Shown piece by piece: positions 1-8,426 of a stretch of DNA of 36,868 bases (its first letter is position 1; every line of letters starts with the position of its first letter). Position numbers and translations under genes: made by a program. Below the pieces are notes generated by a model, which saw only the letters and a list, made by a program, of their open reading frames with translations, was not told the origin of the DNA and did no database searches. The stretch is from CAVSWN01 sp046728115 (GTDB taxonomy: Bacteria > Acidobacteriota > Vicinamibacteria > Vicinamibacterales > CAVVIG01): contig JBKPDW010000400.1 of NCBI GenBank assembly GCA_046728115.1, positions 1 through 36,868 on the forward strand, written 5' to 3'.

Positions 1-560
1 ACGATCGTCACGGATGGACGGCCTTCCGCGAGCCTGCCGAAGAGCCAGTACATCGTCGCCGTTTCGGAGCCCCAGGTGTTCTCGCGACCCGCCGTCGGGT
101 TGTCGACGGCGACGATATGCGAGTGATTCGGATCGACGCGCGTCCTGCCATGCGGCGGGATCTCGGCAGCCGGGGCGACGCCAATCAACGGGAATGTATT
201 GCCGCTCGCCTTGCGAGCCAGACCGGCCGCCTCCATGATCCCTGCCTTTGTGCCGCCGTCGCCGACGGCGATGCGCCGTCCGTTCTTTACGAGGAGCGAT
301 AGAGCATCGAAGATGGCAAGCAACTGTCGCTTGCGGTCTTCCTGCATCTTCGAGGCGCCCCCGCTCAGAAAGATGAACGCGTCGGCCTCCTTCCGTATCT
401 CAGCGACCAGCGCCGATAACTGAACGTTCGCATCGGGAGCCGAGCTCGAGAGCTGGATCATCGCCGGCTTCGCGGCGCCCGTCTGCGCCTGACGTGTCGA
501 TGGCGGCACACCTGATAGTGTGCCACCGAGAATCCAGGTAATCGCGAGGATCAGTTTCAT
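1..560 (-). CDS. Secreted SLOG/LSDAT (TRPM N-terminal-like) protein, partial
   Basis: The frame is open from an ATG at 560 to the left edge, so about 186 residues are present and the C-terminus is missing. The first ~25 residues form a signal peptide (MKLILAITWILGG). The rest matches the SLOG/LSDAT Rossmann-like fold of the TRPM channel N-terminus: an FIFLSGGA strand, the glycine-rich VGDGGTKAGIMEAAG loop, then DPNHSHIVAVDN and a WGSET segment, equivalent to the NHSHF-VD-G-x-x-GxE block of TRPM. The family is thought to bind nucleotide-derived or sugar-phosphate ligands; the ligand here is unknown. The start lies 7 nt after the stop of the TonB receptor and has no clear Shine-Dalgarno, so translation is probably coupled to that gene. 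An exported copy of a normally cytosolic ligand-binding domain is odd. Family assignment is fairly sure, function unknown. Confidence 0.75.
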   Translation of the reverse strand, partial: MKLILAITWILGGTLSGVPPSTRQAQTGAAKPAMIQLSSSAPDANVQLSALVAEIRKEADAFIFLSGGASKMQEDRKRQLLAIFDALSLLVKNGRRIAVGDGGTKAGIMEAAGLARKASGNTFPLIGVAPAAEIPPHGRTRVDPNHSHIVAVDNPTAGRENTWGSETATMYWLFGRLAEGRPSVTI

Positions 561-567
561 GCAGGGG

Positions 568-3492
568 TCAGAACCGGAAGCCGATGGCGAGCCGAAACGA
601 GCGGCCGCCGGTCAATCCCGAGTACGGGACGGGGAAGTCGCGATTGTCGTCGGGGTGGCCGAAGCCTGGCGTCTTGATGTAGCCCGTCGGCAGGCCAAGG
701 GAATCCTTGGGGCCCTCCCGGTCGGACATGATTGTGGTGTCGAACGCGATCGTCTTCTGGTTGTTGAACAGGTTGAAGATGTCAGCTTTAACATACGGCC
801 CGAGCGACTTGAAGATCGGAACGGTGTAATTGACCGACACGTCAATCAGTCCGGCGCCATCGAAAAACTGCGATCCACGGTCGTCGAAGTAAATGGTCTG
901 CGTCGGCGGCGGATCGGGATAGGCGGCAAGCTTCGCCATCTGGATGTCCGACAACGGCTCGTTCAATGCGGCGAGGCTGTACACGCGGCCCGAATCAACG
1001 CGCCACAGACCCGATACCGACATGTTTCCGAGCGCACCGATGCCGAAGTCGTAGACGGTCCATACGCGGAGCCGATGCCGCTGAAAGTCCTGCAGGTGGC
1101 CGTCTGGATACGAGTGGGCGGCAGTGAACGCCTCCGGGTAGTCACCGATTGGCGACGTGATGCCGGGCTGGTTGGGCGCCTCCCCCTCGTAGTTGCCGTC
1201 GTTCTTGAGCTGCAGCGTGTAGTGGCCGCGCAGCGTCCATCGCGGTGAAAGCGCCTGCTGCGCCTGGAGGACGATCCCGTCGTAATCGCGATGCGCCAGG
1301 TCGGTGTTCTTCCAGACAACGTTCGTGAACGTGCCGAGGTTCACGCCGTTGCGGACGACCGTCGTGACGCCGTTCGCCGTGGTGATGAAGTCTTCGATGA
1401 TGTCTGCGGTCCGGCGATGGACGTAGGTCGCTTCGGCATACCCGCCTGCCGTCGGGAGTTTGAGGCCGTACGACGCTGTGAATTCGCGGACGACGGGCGA
1501 CCGCAGATCCGGATCGAACGAATTCGTCAGTGCAGGAAACTGCCCCGCCACGGTCACGTAGTTTGCCGGATCGAACCCCGGAGCAAAGCTTCGCCCCTGG
1601 CCGGGCGGCCCAAGGTACACGCCGACGAGCGCATCCGGATTGGCCACGTTGCTGTTGGCGCCTATCAGCCGCGGACTGTACCGCCCTGCATACCATCCGT
1701 ACGTCGCGTGGACGACATGATCGCCATTGCCGTTGACGTCGTATGTTCCCGCGAGTCGCGGCGCAATCCTGTTCGTGGTGACGCCTTTCACCTCTGCGGG
1801 GAGCGCGACGCTGGCGACGTGTTCGAACCGGGCTCCCACATCCGCGGAAAATCGCGAACTGATCGCCCAGTGATCCTGTGCGAACACCGAATTCGTATCG
1901 ATGTTGAGCGTGGCGCCGGGCTGGGGCAGAGCGTGCACGGCGAAGGTGCGCGGCACGATTTGCGGCACCAGCAGCGGCGGTAAGAATTGCGGCATCAGGC
2001 GTCCCGCCGGATCCAGCAGCGGAGTGCCTGACGCATCGGTCGCGTAGTCCGCGAAAAAAAGATAGCCGGTGGCAGACGGCGAGTTCCCCCCAATGCGCTG
2101 GGTTCGAAACCACTCGTAGCCGCCTTTGATTTGATGCCGTCCAGCGGCGTCTGGAAAGTATGTGAGCCGGCCCGTCCCCTGGCGATTGTTTCGCGATTCC
2201 GGATCCGAGGCGTCGAAGTACGGCGCGTTGTACTGCGCGAGCTGCTGCGTCAGGGTTTCGATGGGCGAATCGACAGCTAATGTCGACGTTCCCCCGCTGT
2301 GGAGAAAGCTGAGCCGCTGCTCCGAATACTGCGCTTCCGCCAGCAGATTGTTTCGAAGCGTGCCCCGATAGTTGGCGATCGCGTACCAATTGGGATCCAC
2401 GCGATTGACGAGGGCCGCCGGATCGATCGTGAACGGGAACGCGGCGAGCCGGTCCCGTTCGGTGTGATTGTTGACGTACCCGACCTGCAGTGTGTGGTTC
2501 GAGGCCATCGTGCTGGTGACCTTGATCTCCCCGCGTCGATTCCTGTCGTCCTCCGTGTGCGGGATGTTCGTCTGGGGAAGCGAGCCCGAGATGCTCGTGT
2601 TTGCAACCCGGCCCGCGCCGAAGAACCAGAGCCGATCGGTCAGGATCGGTCCGCCAACCGTGCCTTCCCAAGCCTGGTTCAGATTGCCTTCGTGCGTGAC
2701 GGCGTTCTCTTTTTCGAACGGTGTTTCGGTCGTCCATGTGGGGTTGGTCAGATTCAGCCGGAGGCTGCCCGAGAAGCGGTTCCCGCCGTTCTTGGTGATG
2801 GCGTTGACGACGCCGCCGGTGAAGCGTCCGTACTCCGCAGAGATCCCCGACGTCAGCGTCTGCGTCTCCTGAATGGCATCTTCGATGAAGAGCGATTGCG
2901 GCGTGCCGGACACGTTGTCGTTGACGTCGACGCCGTTGAGCAGAAATGAATTGTCGAACGCGAACGCGCCGTTGATGACGATCTGGCCGAGGTTCGGTGC
3001 ATTTTCGTTGACGCCGGGCGCCAGCTGCCCGATGCCCGCGAGATCGCGCGGCGTCGCGAGCGCTTCGACCTCGGGCTGCCGCAGGTTCTGGCCGACCGTC
3101 GGGATCGCAAGCGGTGTCGGAATGGGCGCGGCGACGGTCATGGTGAGCGTGATCCCGCTCACCTGCAGCGTGATGTCTTGTTCCGCGACACCGCCGAGCG
3201 GCACGCCGATCGACCGGGTGGCCGGCTCGAATCCCTGCTTGTCGTAGCGAACCTGGTAGTCACCTGGCGGGAGCGCTTGCAACGTGAACGTCCCGGCCTC
3301 TGTCGTCGTCACGGATCGTTGACCCTGGAGCGCGGACGATGTGACGACGACGGTGACACCGGGGACGACTGCTCCCTGCTGGTCCCGGACCGTTCCGCGC
3401 AGCGTGCCGGTCTGGATACCCTGGGCGTCTGCGGAGCCAGAGGCGCCGAGCAGGAGAAGCGTCGCTGCCCAAAAAATCAGCGCTTGTTTCAT
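568..3492 (-). CDS. TonB-dependent receptor with carboxypeptidase-regulatory N-terminal domain (Oar-like)
   Basis: This 974-residue outer-membrane protein begins with a signal peptide ending near GSADAQ. A carboxypeptidase regulatory-like beta domain follows at about residues 28-115 (GTVRDQQGAVVPGVTVVV, then YQVRYDKQGFE). A plug-like region with the FLLNGVDVNDN segment comes next, then a long beta-barrel ending in the aromatic RLAIGFRF, as expected for BAM recognition. This layout is typical of the very numerous Oar-like receptors of Acidobacteriota, thought to import oligosaccharide or peptide substrates using TonB. The substrate cannot be read from sequence. It sits 23 nt after the preceding exported-protein gene and 7 nt before the SLOG gene, all in one direction, so it is probably part of the sigma/kinase operon. 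No frameshift is seen. Confidence 0.9.
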   Translation of the reverse strand: MKQALIFWAATLLLLGASGSADAQGIQTGTLRGTVRDQQGAVVPGVTVVVTSSALQGQRSVTTTEAGTFTLQALPPGDYQVRYDKQGFEPATRSIGVPLGGVAEQDITLQVSGITLTMTVAAPIPTPLAIPTVGQNLRQPEVEALATPRDLAGIGQLAPGVNENAPNLGQIVINGAFAFDNSFLLNGVDVNDNVSGTPQSLFIEDAIQETQTLTSGISAEYGRFTGGVVNAITKNGGNRFSGSLRLNLTNPTWTTETPFEKENAVTHEGNLNQAWEGTVGGPILTDRLWFFGAGRVANTSISGSLPQTNIPHTEDDRNRRGEIKVTSTMASNHTLQVGYVNNHTERDRLAAFPFTIDPAALVNRVDPNWYAIANYRGTLRNNLLAEAQYSEQRLSFLHSGGTSTLAVDSPIETLTQQLAQYNAPYFDASDPESRNNRQGTGRLTYFPDAAGRHQIKGGYEWFRTQRIGGNSPSATGYLFFADYATDASGTPLLDPAGRLMPQFLPPLLVPQIVPRTFAVHALPQPGATLNIDTNSVFAQDHWAISSRFSADVGARFEHVASVALPAEVKGVTTNRIAPRLAGTYDVNGNGDHVVHATYGWYAGRYSPRLIGANSNVANPDALVGVYLGPPGQGRSFAPGFDPANYVTVAGQFPALTNSFDPDLRSPVVREFTASYGLKLPTAGGYAEATYVHRRTADIIEDFITTANGVTTVVRNGVNLGTFTNVVWKNTDLAHRDYDGIVLQAQQALSPRWTLRGHYTLQLKNDGNYEGEAPNQPGITSPIGDYPEAFTAAHSYPDGHLQDFQRHRLRVWTVYDFGIGALGNMSVSGLWRVDSGRVYSLAALNEPLSDIQMAKLAAYPDPPPTQTIYFDDRGSQFFDGAGLIDVSVNYTVPIFKSLGPYVKADIFNLFNNQKTIAFDTTIMSDREGPKDSLGLPTGYIKTPGFGHPDDNRDFPVPYSGLTGGRSFRLAIGFRF

Positions 3493-3515
3493 TCGACGCC
3501 GCCTTTCCGAGCGGA

Positions 3516-4277
3516 TCAGAAACGGGACAAATCGAGCGTAATGGTCGCCGTCGTCAGAATGTCCTTGTCCACATGAAACGTCCCGGGCATCGCTCCAAAG
3601 TCCGCGGCGTCAAAGCCTTTCGGAATGATGACGAACCCGAGGCTCAGTGAAAGGGCTCGAATGAACTTCGTTCCGTTGTCGCGCGTGGCTCTCGAATCTT
3701 CCCCTTTGACTGCGCCTGGCGAAATCGTGACCTCAAGGGGCCTGAAATAGAAGCGTTTGAAGGTGTCGAACCCGTCGCCGCTGAAAACCATGAGCCCGAG
3801 CCCGGTCGTCAACTGAACGAGCTTGCGCCGGTCCACGAACGTTGAAAACGACGGCTCGAACTGCCAGTCCGTGACCGTTGGAACCTTGGCGCCGCCAGCG
3901 TATTGGAGCCGGTTGTCGACCGACCACAGTTGACTGATTCTGAAGTTCAGCGACGCGATTGGATTCGCCTTGGGTTGAAACAGGCAACCAGCGCCCAGAA
4001 TGGCTGCCGCCACTTCTCTTTTGCCGACCTCTGTTTTGGCGCCCTCCTGACGTCCGAACGAGTGCAGCGAGCGCGACGCATTCTCGATCGGTCGAATGTC
4101 GTTGCTGGGTTGAAGATCCTTGTCCTGAATGCAGGCCAGCCGATAATGGAGATAGTAACCGGTGAACGGTCCCGGTCCGGTCAACTGGTCCAACCAGCCC
4201 CACCATGCCTGTGCCGGCGTGGGCACCATCAGCTGAAACGTGGCACAGCAGATCACAATCAGGCCAAGTCGTCGCAT
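3516..4277 (-). CDS. Exported protein of unknown function, possibly outer membrane
   Basis: I chose the ATG at 4277 because AGGAGGTGT lies 4-5 nt upstream and because it directly gives a signal peptide (MRRLGLIVICC through PAQAWW). A longer frame starting at 4310 lacks these signs. The mature part of about 230 residues has alternating hydrophobic strands and ends in a terminal phenylalanine (TITLDLSRF), compatible with a small beta-barrel or beta-rich envelope protein. I do not recognise the family. It lies 65 nt after the Ser/Thr kinase gene and 23 nt before the TonB receptor, so it is probably co-transcribed with both. Its function may relate to the same surface response, but that is only context. 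Confidence 0.7.
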   Translation of the reverse strand: MRRLGLIVICCATFQLMVPTPAQAWWGWLDQLTGPGPFTGYYLHYRLACIQDKDLQPSNDIRPIENASRSLHSFGRQEGAKTEVGKREVAAAILGAGCLFQPKANPIASLNFRISQLWSVDNRLQYAGGAKVPTVTDWQFEPSFSTFVDRRKLVQLTTGLGLMVFSGDGFDTFKRFYFRPLEVTISPGAVKGEDSRATRDNGTKFIRALSLSLGFVIIPKGFDAADFGAMPGTFHVDKDILTTATITLDLSRF

Positions 4278-4342
4278 CCGACACCTCCTGAAGCCACTGC
4301 GCGGCCGCACGGAGGCGCCGGCAGCATCGACAAAATTTCTGC

Positions 4343-6277
4343 TCAGTCTTGTGCGCTCTTTGTCTGACCGAAGCTCGTGAAGATGCTTTCGCGCAGACCG
4401 GTCCGTTCAAGCGTCGCGTCCGTGTTCTTCACAACCCGGTTGCGCGACGGCTGGAGGGACGGGCAGAACAGCAGGACGTCGTCTCGCCGTTCTCCCAGGA
4501 TGTAGCAATTGATACCCTGCCACCGGGCGACGTCGAATTGGGTGCCCCAGTAGTTCATCAGACGGAACGGGTAGTCGAGCAGCGCCAGAGCGAGCAGGAT
4601 GACCGCCGCAGCGCCGCCGCGCACGCCCCAGTGCAGCGATTCCTCCTTTCTGCGCGCCATCCGCTCGACGACATACCAGGCGATGATCGACACAATAGCG
4701 ATCCAGCTGAAGGTTTTGCGATAGTTGACGTGATAGTCATTGAGCGATCCCGTCGGACCCGGAGCAAGGAGTTTCAAGCTCTCGGCAGGGGCGGTGGAGA
4801 GGTCCATCGATTCGAGGAGCGCTCCCAGGAGCGGAGAGAAATACCACCACGCGACGATCAGCGACGCTGCCGACAGCAGCAGCACGACCGACGCCAGAGC
4901 CGATGCGTCGTTCAGATGCAGGCGTGCGGCGAACGCGCCCATGCGGTCCCGCACGCGCGCATCGAGCGTGCGCGCTGAGTTCGATGCCGCCAGCAGCAGC
5001 TTCCTGAGCACGACCACCACGCCCATCGACAAGAACGCGATCATGAGCAACACGACCGGTCCGACGCACGACCGGGCGCCCCAGGAGAGCCAGTCCCATA
5101 CGCCTTCGTTCGAGAAGTCGGACCGTCCCAGCGAGGCATTGAAGGCTCGCGAGCTCAGTATTCCGAGCAGCACCAGCGCGACGCCGGTGCCCGCGACGAT
5201 GGAGCCGATCTCCAGGAAGTAGCGTTTCGGGCTCTTGCCGATCGCTTCGAGCGCCGCGAGCAGGGCGGCGGCCGTCGGAAACCGTTGCTGCGGATCGGAG
5301 GCAAGCGCGCGCTCCACCACCTGAACGAACCGGGGCGGCAGATCGTCCCGGCGGTCACCTAGCAGCTTGAGGCGGCGCTGGCGATGCGCGTCACGGAGAT
5401 CGGCCATCGATCGGCCCTCGACGGGATATCCTCCGGTGACGAGGTGATACATGAGCACGCCCACGCTGTACACATCGCTCGTGGGTGTGGCCGGCTCGCC
5501 CGCGAGCACTTCCGGCGCCATGTAGACCGGTGTGCCGGCCATATCACGTCTGCCGCCCCGTCCGGGATGCTCCATCTGGCGGCCCGTGCCGAAATCCATC
5601 AGGACGATCCGGCCGCTGCGTTCCCGCATCACGTTTCTCGCCTTGACATCGCGATGCACGAACCCTGCACTGTGGACGGCTACGAGCGCGCGGCAGACGT
5701 CCAGGCCGACGAGCCGGGCTTCGCGCGGCTTCAGCGTTCCCTGATGGCGAAGCGTGGAATCGAGCGTCTTGCCGTCGACGAATTCCATGCACAGGCCCAC
5801 GCGATCGCCGTCGGATTCGATCCCGAACACGTCGACGACGTTGGGGTGGCGGATCTTCGCGAGCGCGCGTCCTTCCCGCAGCAGTCGCTGCTTGAGCTCG
5901 CTGTGCGCAATGCGCTGGTGCAGGATCTTGATCGCGATTCTCCGCTCCAGCTCGGGGTCCCAGGCGCGATAGACGCTGCCGAAACTGCCTTCGCCGATCT
6001 TCTGAACCAGGCGATATCGGCCCCACTGGTCGGTTCGCTCCGCCGTCGCGGTGCCGTGCGCCGTCGACTCCATTGTCTCTTCCATGCTGGCGGTAAGCGG
6101 CGCCTCGGCAAGCTCGCCCGTGCGATGCACATCCGCTACACCTGAGACAATCTGGAGACACTTCAAGTACTCCCGTTCTTGATCGGTTTGCGCATCGCTC
6201 TGGACGGCGGGCCAGTCGATGGGCACGCCGTCAGCTATGCGTTCGACTACCGCGTCGATGACGTTAGCTTCCGCCAC
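4343..6277 (-). CDS. Membrane-anchored Ser/Thr protein kinase (Hanks type, PknB-like)
   Basis: In this 644-residue protein a short N-terminal region (1-85) precedes a complete kinase domain at about 87-350. Visible are the glycine loop GEGSFGSV (95-102), the ATP lysine K117 in AIKIL, the catalytic HRDVKARN (208-215), DFG (228-230) and APE (254-256), so it should be active. After the kinase domain come about five hydrophobic segments, among them GSIVAGTGVALVLLG and VVLLMIAFLSMGVVVVL, which anchor it in the inner membrane. No PASTA or TPR repeats are seen. Its start overlaps the stop of the ECF sigma gene by 14 nt, so the pair is translationally coupled. ECF factors genetically linked to Ser/Thr kinases are a known class, and phosphorylation of the sigma factor is a reasonable inference. 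Confidence 0.93.
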   Translation of the reverse strand: MAEANVIDAVVERIADGVPIDWPAVQSDAQTDQEREYLKCLQIVSGVADVHRTGELAEAPLTASMEETMESTAHGTATAERTDQWGRYRLVQKIGEGSFGSVYRAWDPELERRIAIKILHQRIAHSELKQRLLREGRALAKIRHPNVVDVFGIESDGDRVGLCMEFVDGKTLDSTLRHQGTLKPREARLVGLDVCRALVAVHSAGFVHRDVKARNVMRERSGRIVLMDFGTGRQMEHPGRGGRRDMAGTPVYMAPEVLAGEPATPTSDVYSVGVLMYHLVTGGYPVEGRSMADLRDAHRQRRLKLLGDRRDDLPPRFVQVVERALASDPQQRFPTAAALLAALEAIGKSPKRYFLEIGSIVAGTGVALVLLGILSSRAFNASLGRSDFSNEGVWDWLSWGARSCVGPVVLLMIAFLSMGVVVVLRKLLLAASNSARTLDARVRDRMGAFAARLHLNDASALASVVLLLSAASLIVAWWYFSPLLGALLESMDLSTAPAESLKLLAPGPTGSLNDYHVNYRKTFSWIAIVSIIAWYVVERMARRKEESLHWGVRGGAAAVILLALALLDYPFRLMNYWGTQFDVARWQGINCYILGERRDDVLLFCPSLQPSRNRVVKNTDATLERTGLRESIFTSFGQTKSAQD

Positions 6278-7043
6278 GACGCATCTCCTCCGCGAGCCGT
6301 TTCAGCGCGCGCCTTACCGCCATGCGGGCGGCGTCAGCGGTCCGTTTGTTCAGCACAATCGCCAGCTCATCGTAGCTTTGCTGCAGCTCGAGCCTGGCGA
6401 TGATGGCGTCGCGATCGGCGGGCTGGAGCCGCTGAAGGGCCGCTTCGTATCGCGCCAGGTTCTCGTGTCCGATCGCTCGATCGAGGGGGGACGTGTGCTC
6501 GTCCATCAGGTTGTCCGACAGGTCGATCTGCCGCGGCAGCCCGCGCTGGTGTCGAGCGATGTCGCGAATCCGATTCAGGACGGCTTTGCGCAAGTACGCC
6601 TGGAGCGCCCCCTGATGCCGTGGTTCGAACGAATCGAGTTTGCGCAGGGCGGCGACGACAGCGTCCTGCACGAGGTCGGCAGTTTCGAGCATGCCGCGCG
6701 CTGACGCGGGCATTCGACCGTGGGCCCATCGCCGCAACGCCGGGATGCATCGCTGAATCAGCTGATTCAGCGCCTCGTCGTCGCCGTGCTTGACCTTCTC
6801 AAGCAGCTCTGCCGTGGCTTCGGCCGACAACGGGTCAGCCCATGGATAGTCTGAGCTCGGGTTGATTCCCATCCCAGCGCGCGGCCGAAGAGTCGGACGA
6901 AGCCCATGATACGCTGCAGGATCGGGCGTCGAAACAAGATTATCGGTCGCTACGGCCGGGGCACTGCCTCGACCGTGCGGCGGTGTCATGCCTGCGATGT
7001 CCACCTGCGCTGTTGCCCACGCGCCGGACAGCGCTCCGCCCAT
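6264..7043 (-). CDS. ECF-type RNA polymerase sigma factor linked to Ser/Thr kinase
   Basis: Sigma-70 region 2 is visible from about DDEALNQLIQRC through TADLVQDAVVAALRKLDSF and the RIRDIARHQRG segment. Region 4 is LARYEAALQRLQPADRD followed by a helix-turn-helix (LQQSYDELAIVLNKRTADA then ARMAVRRALKRL). No anti-sigma gene is adjacent; the overlapping downstream kinase probably takes that role. The start is uncertain: the ATG at 7043 follows GGGGGAAG and is used here, but the ~60 residues before MGINPSSDYPW look unstructured, so the ATG at 6872 is a good alternative. It heads a five-gene run toward position 1. Confidence 0.85.
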   Translation of the reverse strand: MGGALSGAWATAQVDIAGMTPPHGRGSAPAVATDNLVSTPDPAAYHGLRPTLRPRAGMGINPSSDYPWADPLSAEATAELLEKVKHGDDEALNQLIQRCIPALRRWAHGRMPASARGMLETADLVQDAVVAALRKLDSFEPRHQGALQAYLRKAVLNRIRDIARHQRGLPRQIDLSDNLMDEHTSPLDRAIGHENLARYEAALQRLQPADRDAIIARLELQQSYDELAIVLNKRTADAARMAVRRALKRLAEEMRRGGS

Positions 7044-7109
7044 AACTTCCCCCAACCGTTAGAACGATCGCGGCTGCTGACTTGAACAGCGCTTTCAGGA
7101 AATATGACT

Positions 7110-7122
7110 GTTGACGGTCAAC
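7110..7122. promoter_or_regulatory. Inverted repeat in divergent intergenic region
   Basis: GTTGAC-G-GTCAAC is a perfect 6-bp inverted repeat with one central base. A third GTCAAC half-site follows at 7136-7141. It lies between the sigma/kinase operon (minus) and the small gene at 7252 (plus), a natural place for an operator. The binding protein is unknown. Confidence 0.3.
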
Positions 7123-7251
7123 GGGTGTTCATTGGCGTCAACGCCAGAGCTTGGCCGCGAGCTTGTCGCGGATACAATGGCGACCGTTCGTCCGGGCCAT
7201 TCCCGCCCAGCTCTACAGTGAACATGATTCGGCTCATCGTGGAGGCATGCC

Positions 7252-7479
7252 ATGTCGATCGTCGATGACCTGGTCGAAAACCTCGTCGAACGGAATGCCA
7301 TCAGGTTGAGAGGCACGCTGACGATCGCGCTGCTCGACGGCGGCGTCAAGGTCGGAGGTACGTTCTTTTCAACGCTTCACGATCAGAAAAAGAACAAAGA
7401 CATCCTCAACGTCAACATCCCGATCTCGGCGGACGTCAGGGTCGGAGATTTCGTCGTCCCTCTGCCGGTCATTCCGTGA
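7252..7479 (+). CDS. Small protein sharing the C-terminal domain of its neighbour
   Basis: This 75-residue protein starts at an ATG preceded by GTGGAGG with good spacing. It has no signal peptide or membrane segment. Residues ~18-75 (LRGTLTIALLDGGVKVGG, then ILNVNIPISADVRVGDFVV) alternate hydrophobic and polar residues, predicting a small all-beta domain. The pattern GG-V/L-x-V/I-x-G, then a charged turn, then xLxIPxSxxVxVxD, also occurs in the C-terminal half of the next gene, so the two appear to be diverged copies. The next gene starts 52 nt downstream with its own ribosome site, suggesting an operon. No known family is recognised. Confidence 0.6.
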   Translation: MSIVDDLVENLVERNAIRLRGTLTIALLDGGVKVGGTFFSTLHDQKKNKDILNVNIPISADVRVGDFVVPLPVIP

Positions 7480-7531
7480 ACGGTGACTGCCAGCCGGAGG
7501 CGCTGACCTTGGATCGTGTGGAGGTGATGAC

Positions 7532-7966
7532 GTGTCTGATGTGAACACATTCATCGACGCAATCGGCAAGGATGTCAGTGCGACCGTCGTGCCGCGAATT
7601 GCGTCCCTTGCGGAAGGGATCGGGTCGAAGGCGTTGTCCGACTACGTCCCTCGCGTGTCGGCGTTCGCCAATCAACTGGTGAAAGACATCATCGCCGAAC
7701 AGTCGACGGTGATCCGCGATTTCGCAGCGGCGCTGATCAAGGAATTGTTTCAGCGATACCACCCGGAACTGACTGGCGAGCTGCATACCAGAATCGTCTC
7801 CGGTGGGCTGCAGATCACCGGTCACGACGTCAGGCTCGATCTGAAACGCCGCGACACGGGCGTGACGGTCTCGTCGCTCGACATTCCAGTTTCGTTGAAG
7901 GTCAAGGTGGACGATCTGACGGTCAACATCCAGGACGCAACGATCGCCCTGGATGTCGTGCGCTGA
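7532..7966 (+). CDS. Small cytoplasmic protein, helical N-terminus plus duplicated beta domain
   Basis: This 144-residue protein starts at a GTG 3-4 nt after GGAGGTGATG. The N-terminal ~85 residues are amphipathic helix (FIDAIGKDVSATVVPRIASL, then ALIKELFQRYH). Residues ~88-144 are beta-like (RIVSGGLQITGHDVRLDLKR, then SLDIPVSLKVKVDDLTVNI) and align by eye with nearly the whole preceding small protein. No signal sequence is seen. The function is unknown; the arrangement suggests a pair in which both carry the same beta module, possibly for co-assembly. The stop at 7966 directly abuts a decayed gene fragment on the other strand, which may mark a recombination joint. Confidence 0.6.
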   Translation: MSDVNTFIDAIGKDVSATVVPRIASLAEGIGSKALSDYVPRVSAFANQLVKDIIAEQSTVIRDFAAALIKELFQRYHPELTGELHTRIVSGGLQITGHDVRLDLKRRDTGVTVSSLDIPVSLKVKVDDLTVNIQDATIALDVVR

Positions 7967-8167
7967 AATCAGGCCGCCGTCCATGTCGTGGAAGTAATCC
8001 TCGTCCGCCGCCGGAAACGATGCCGCCGTGCGATGTGCGCGCATCGCTTCGTCCTGTACTTCGCCCGGCCGCCCCTGCTCGCCGCATGCGATCGTGGCCG
8101 ATAGCGCGATCGCGGCGCCGGATACGCGCATCGCATGAACGAAGCTGGATGCAGTGGACGTCGACAT
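7967..8167 (-). pseudogene. 5' remnant of an exported (possibly haem/lipoprotein) gene
   Basis: Reading the minus strand from the ATG at 8167, with AAGGAG about 11 nt upstream, gives a hydrophobic export signal (MRVSGAAIALSATIACGEQ, possible lipoprotein cysteine) followed by a segment FPAADEDYFHDMDGGL. That segment resembles the start of mature c-type-cytochrome-like proteins I associate with acidobacterial genomes; this is memory, not a search. After about 67 codons the frame runs into the antisense of the neighbouring plus-strand gene, so the rest is missing. I read it as a gene truncated by the rearrangement that placed the two small beta-domain genes here. An intact short lipoprotein is less likely. 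Confidence 0.35.
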
Positions 8168-8360
8168 CGGCTTCCAACTCCTTGTCGGCCTCGCGATCGA
8201 CATGGTGCCGCTGACGCCGGCGGCAATCGTGAATGAGGATTCGCGAAAGATTACAACGAGACGATCGAAGAATCCGGCACTTCCGAAGTTTTGATGTCGT
8301 ACAAGCTGAGCCGTTGGCTCGATGCACGCACGCGATGAAAAAATTGACGCCGACGTGTCG

Positions 8361-8388
8361 TTCACCGACAAACAAGCGACGGTATGAT
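8361..8388 (+). promoter_or_regulatory. Sigma-70-like promoter for the papain-like protease gene
   Basis: TTCACC (4/6 of the -35 consensus) and TATGAT (5/6 of the -10 consensus) are separated by 16 nt. Transcription would start near 8395, giving a ~32-nt leader that contains GGGGAG 7 nt before the protease ATG. Confidence 0.5.
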
Positions 8389-8426
8389 AAGCCGCTGATG
8401 CAGACATCATCAGAGGGGAGCGTTCG

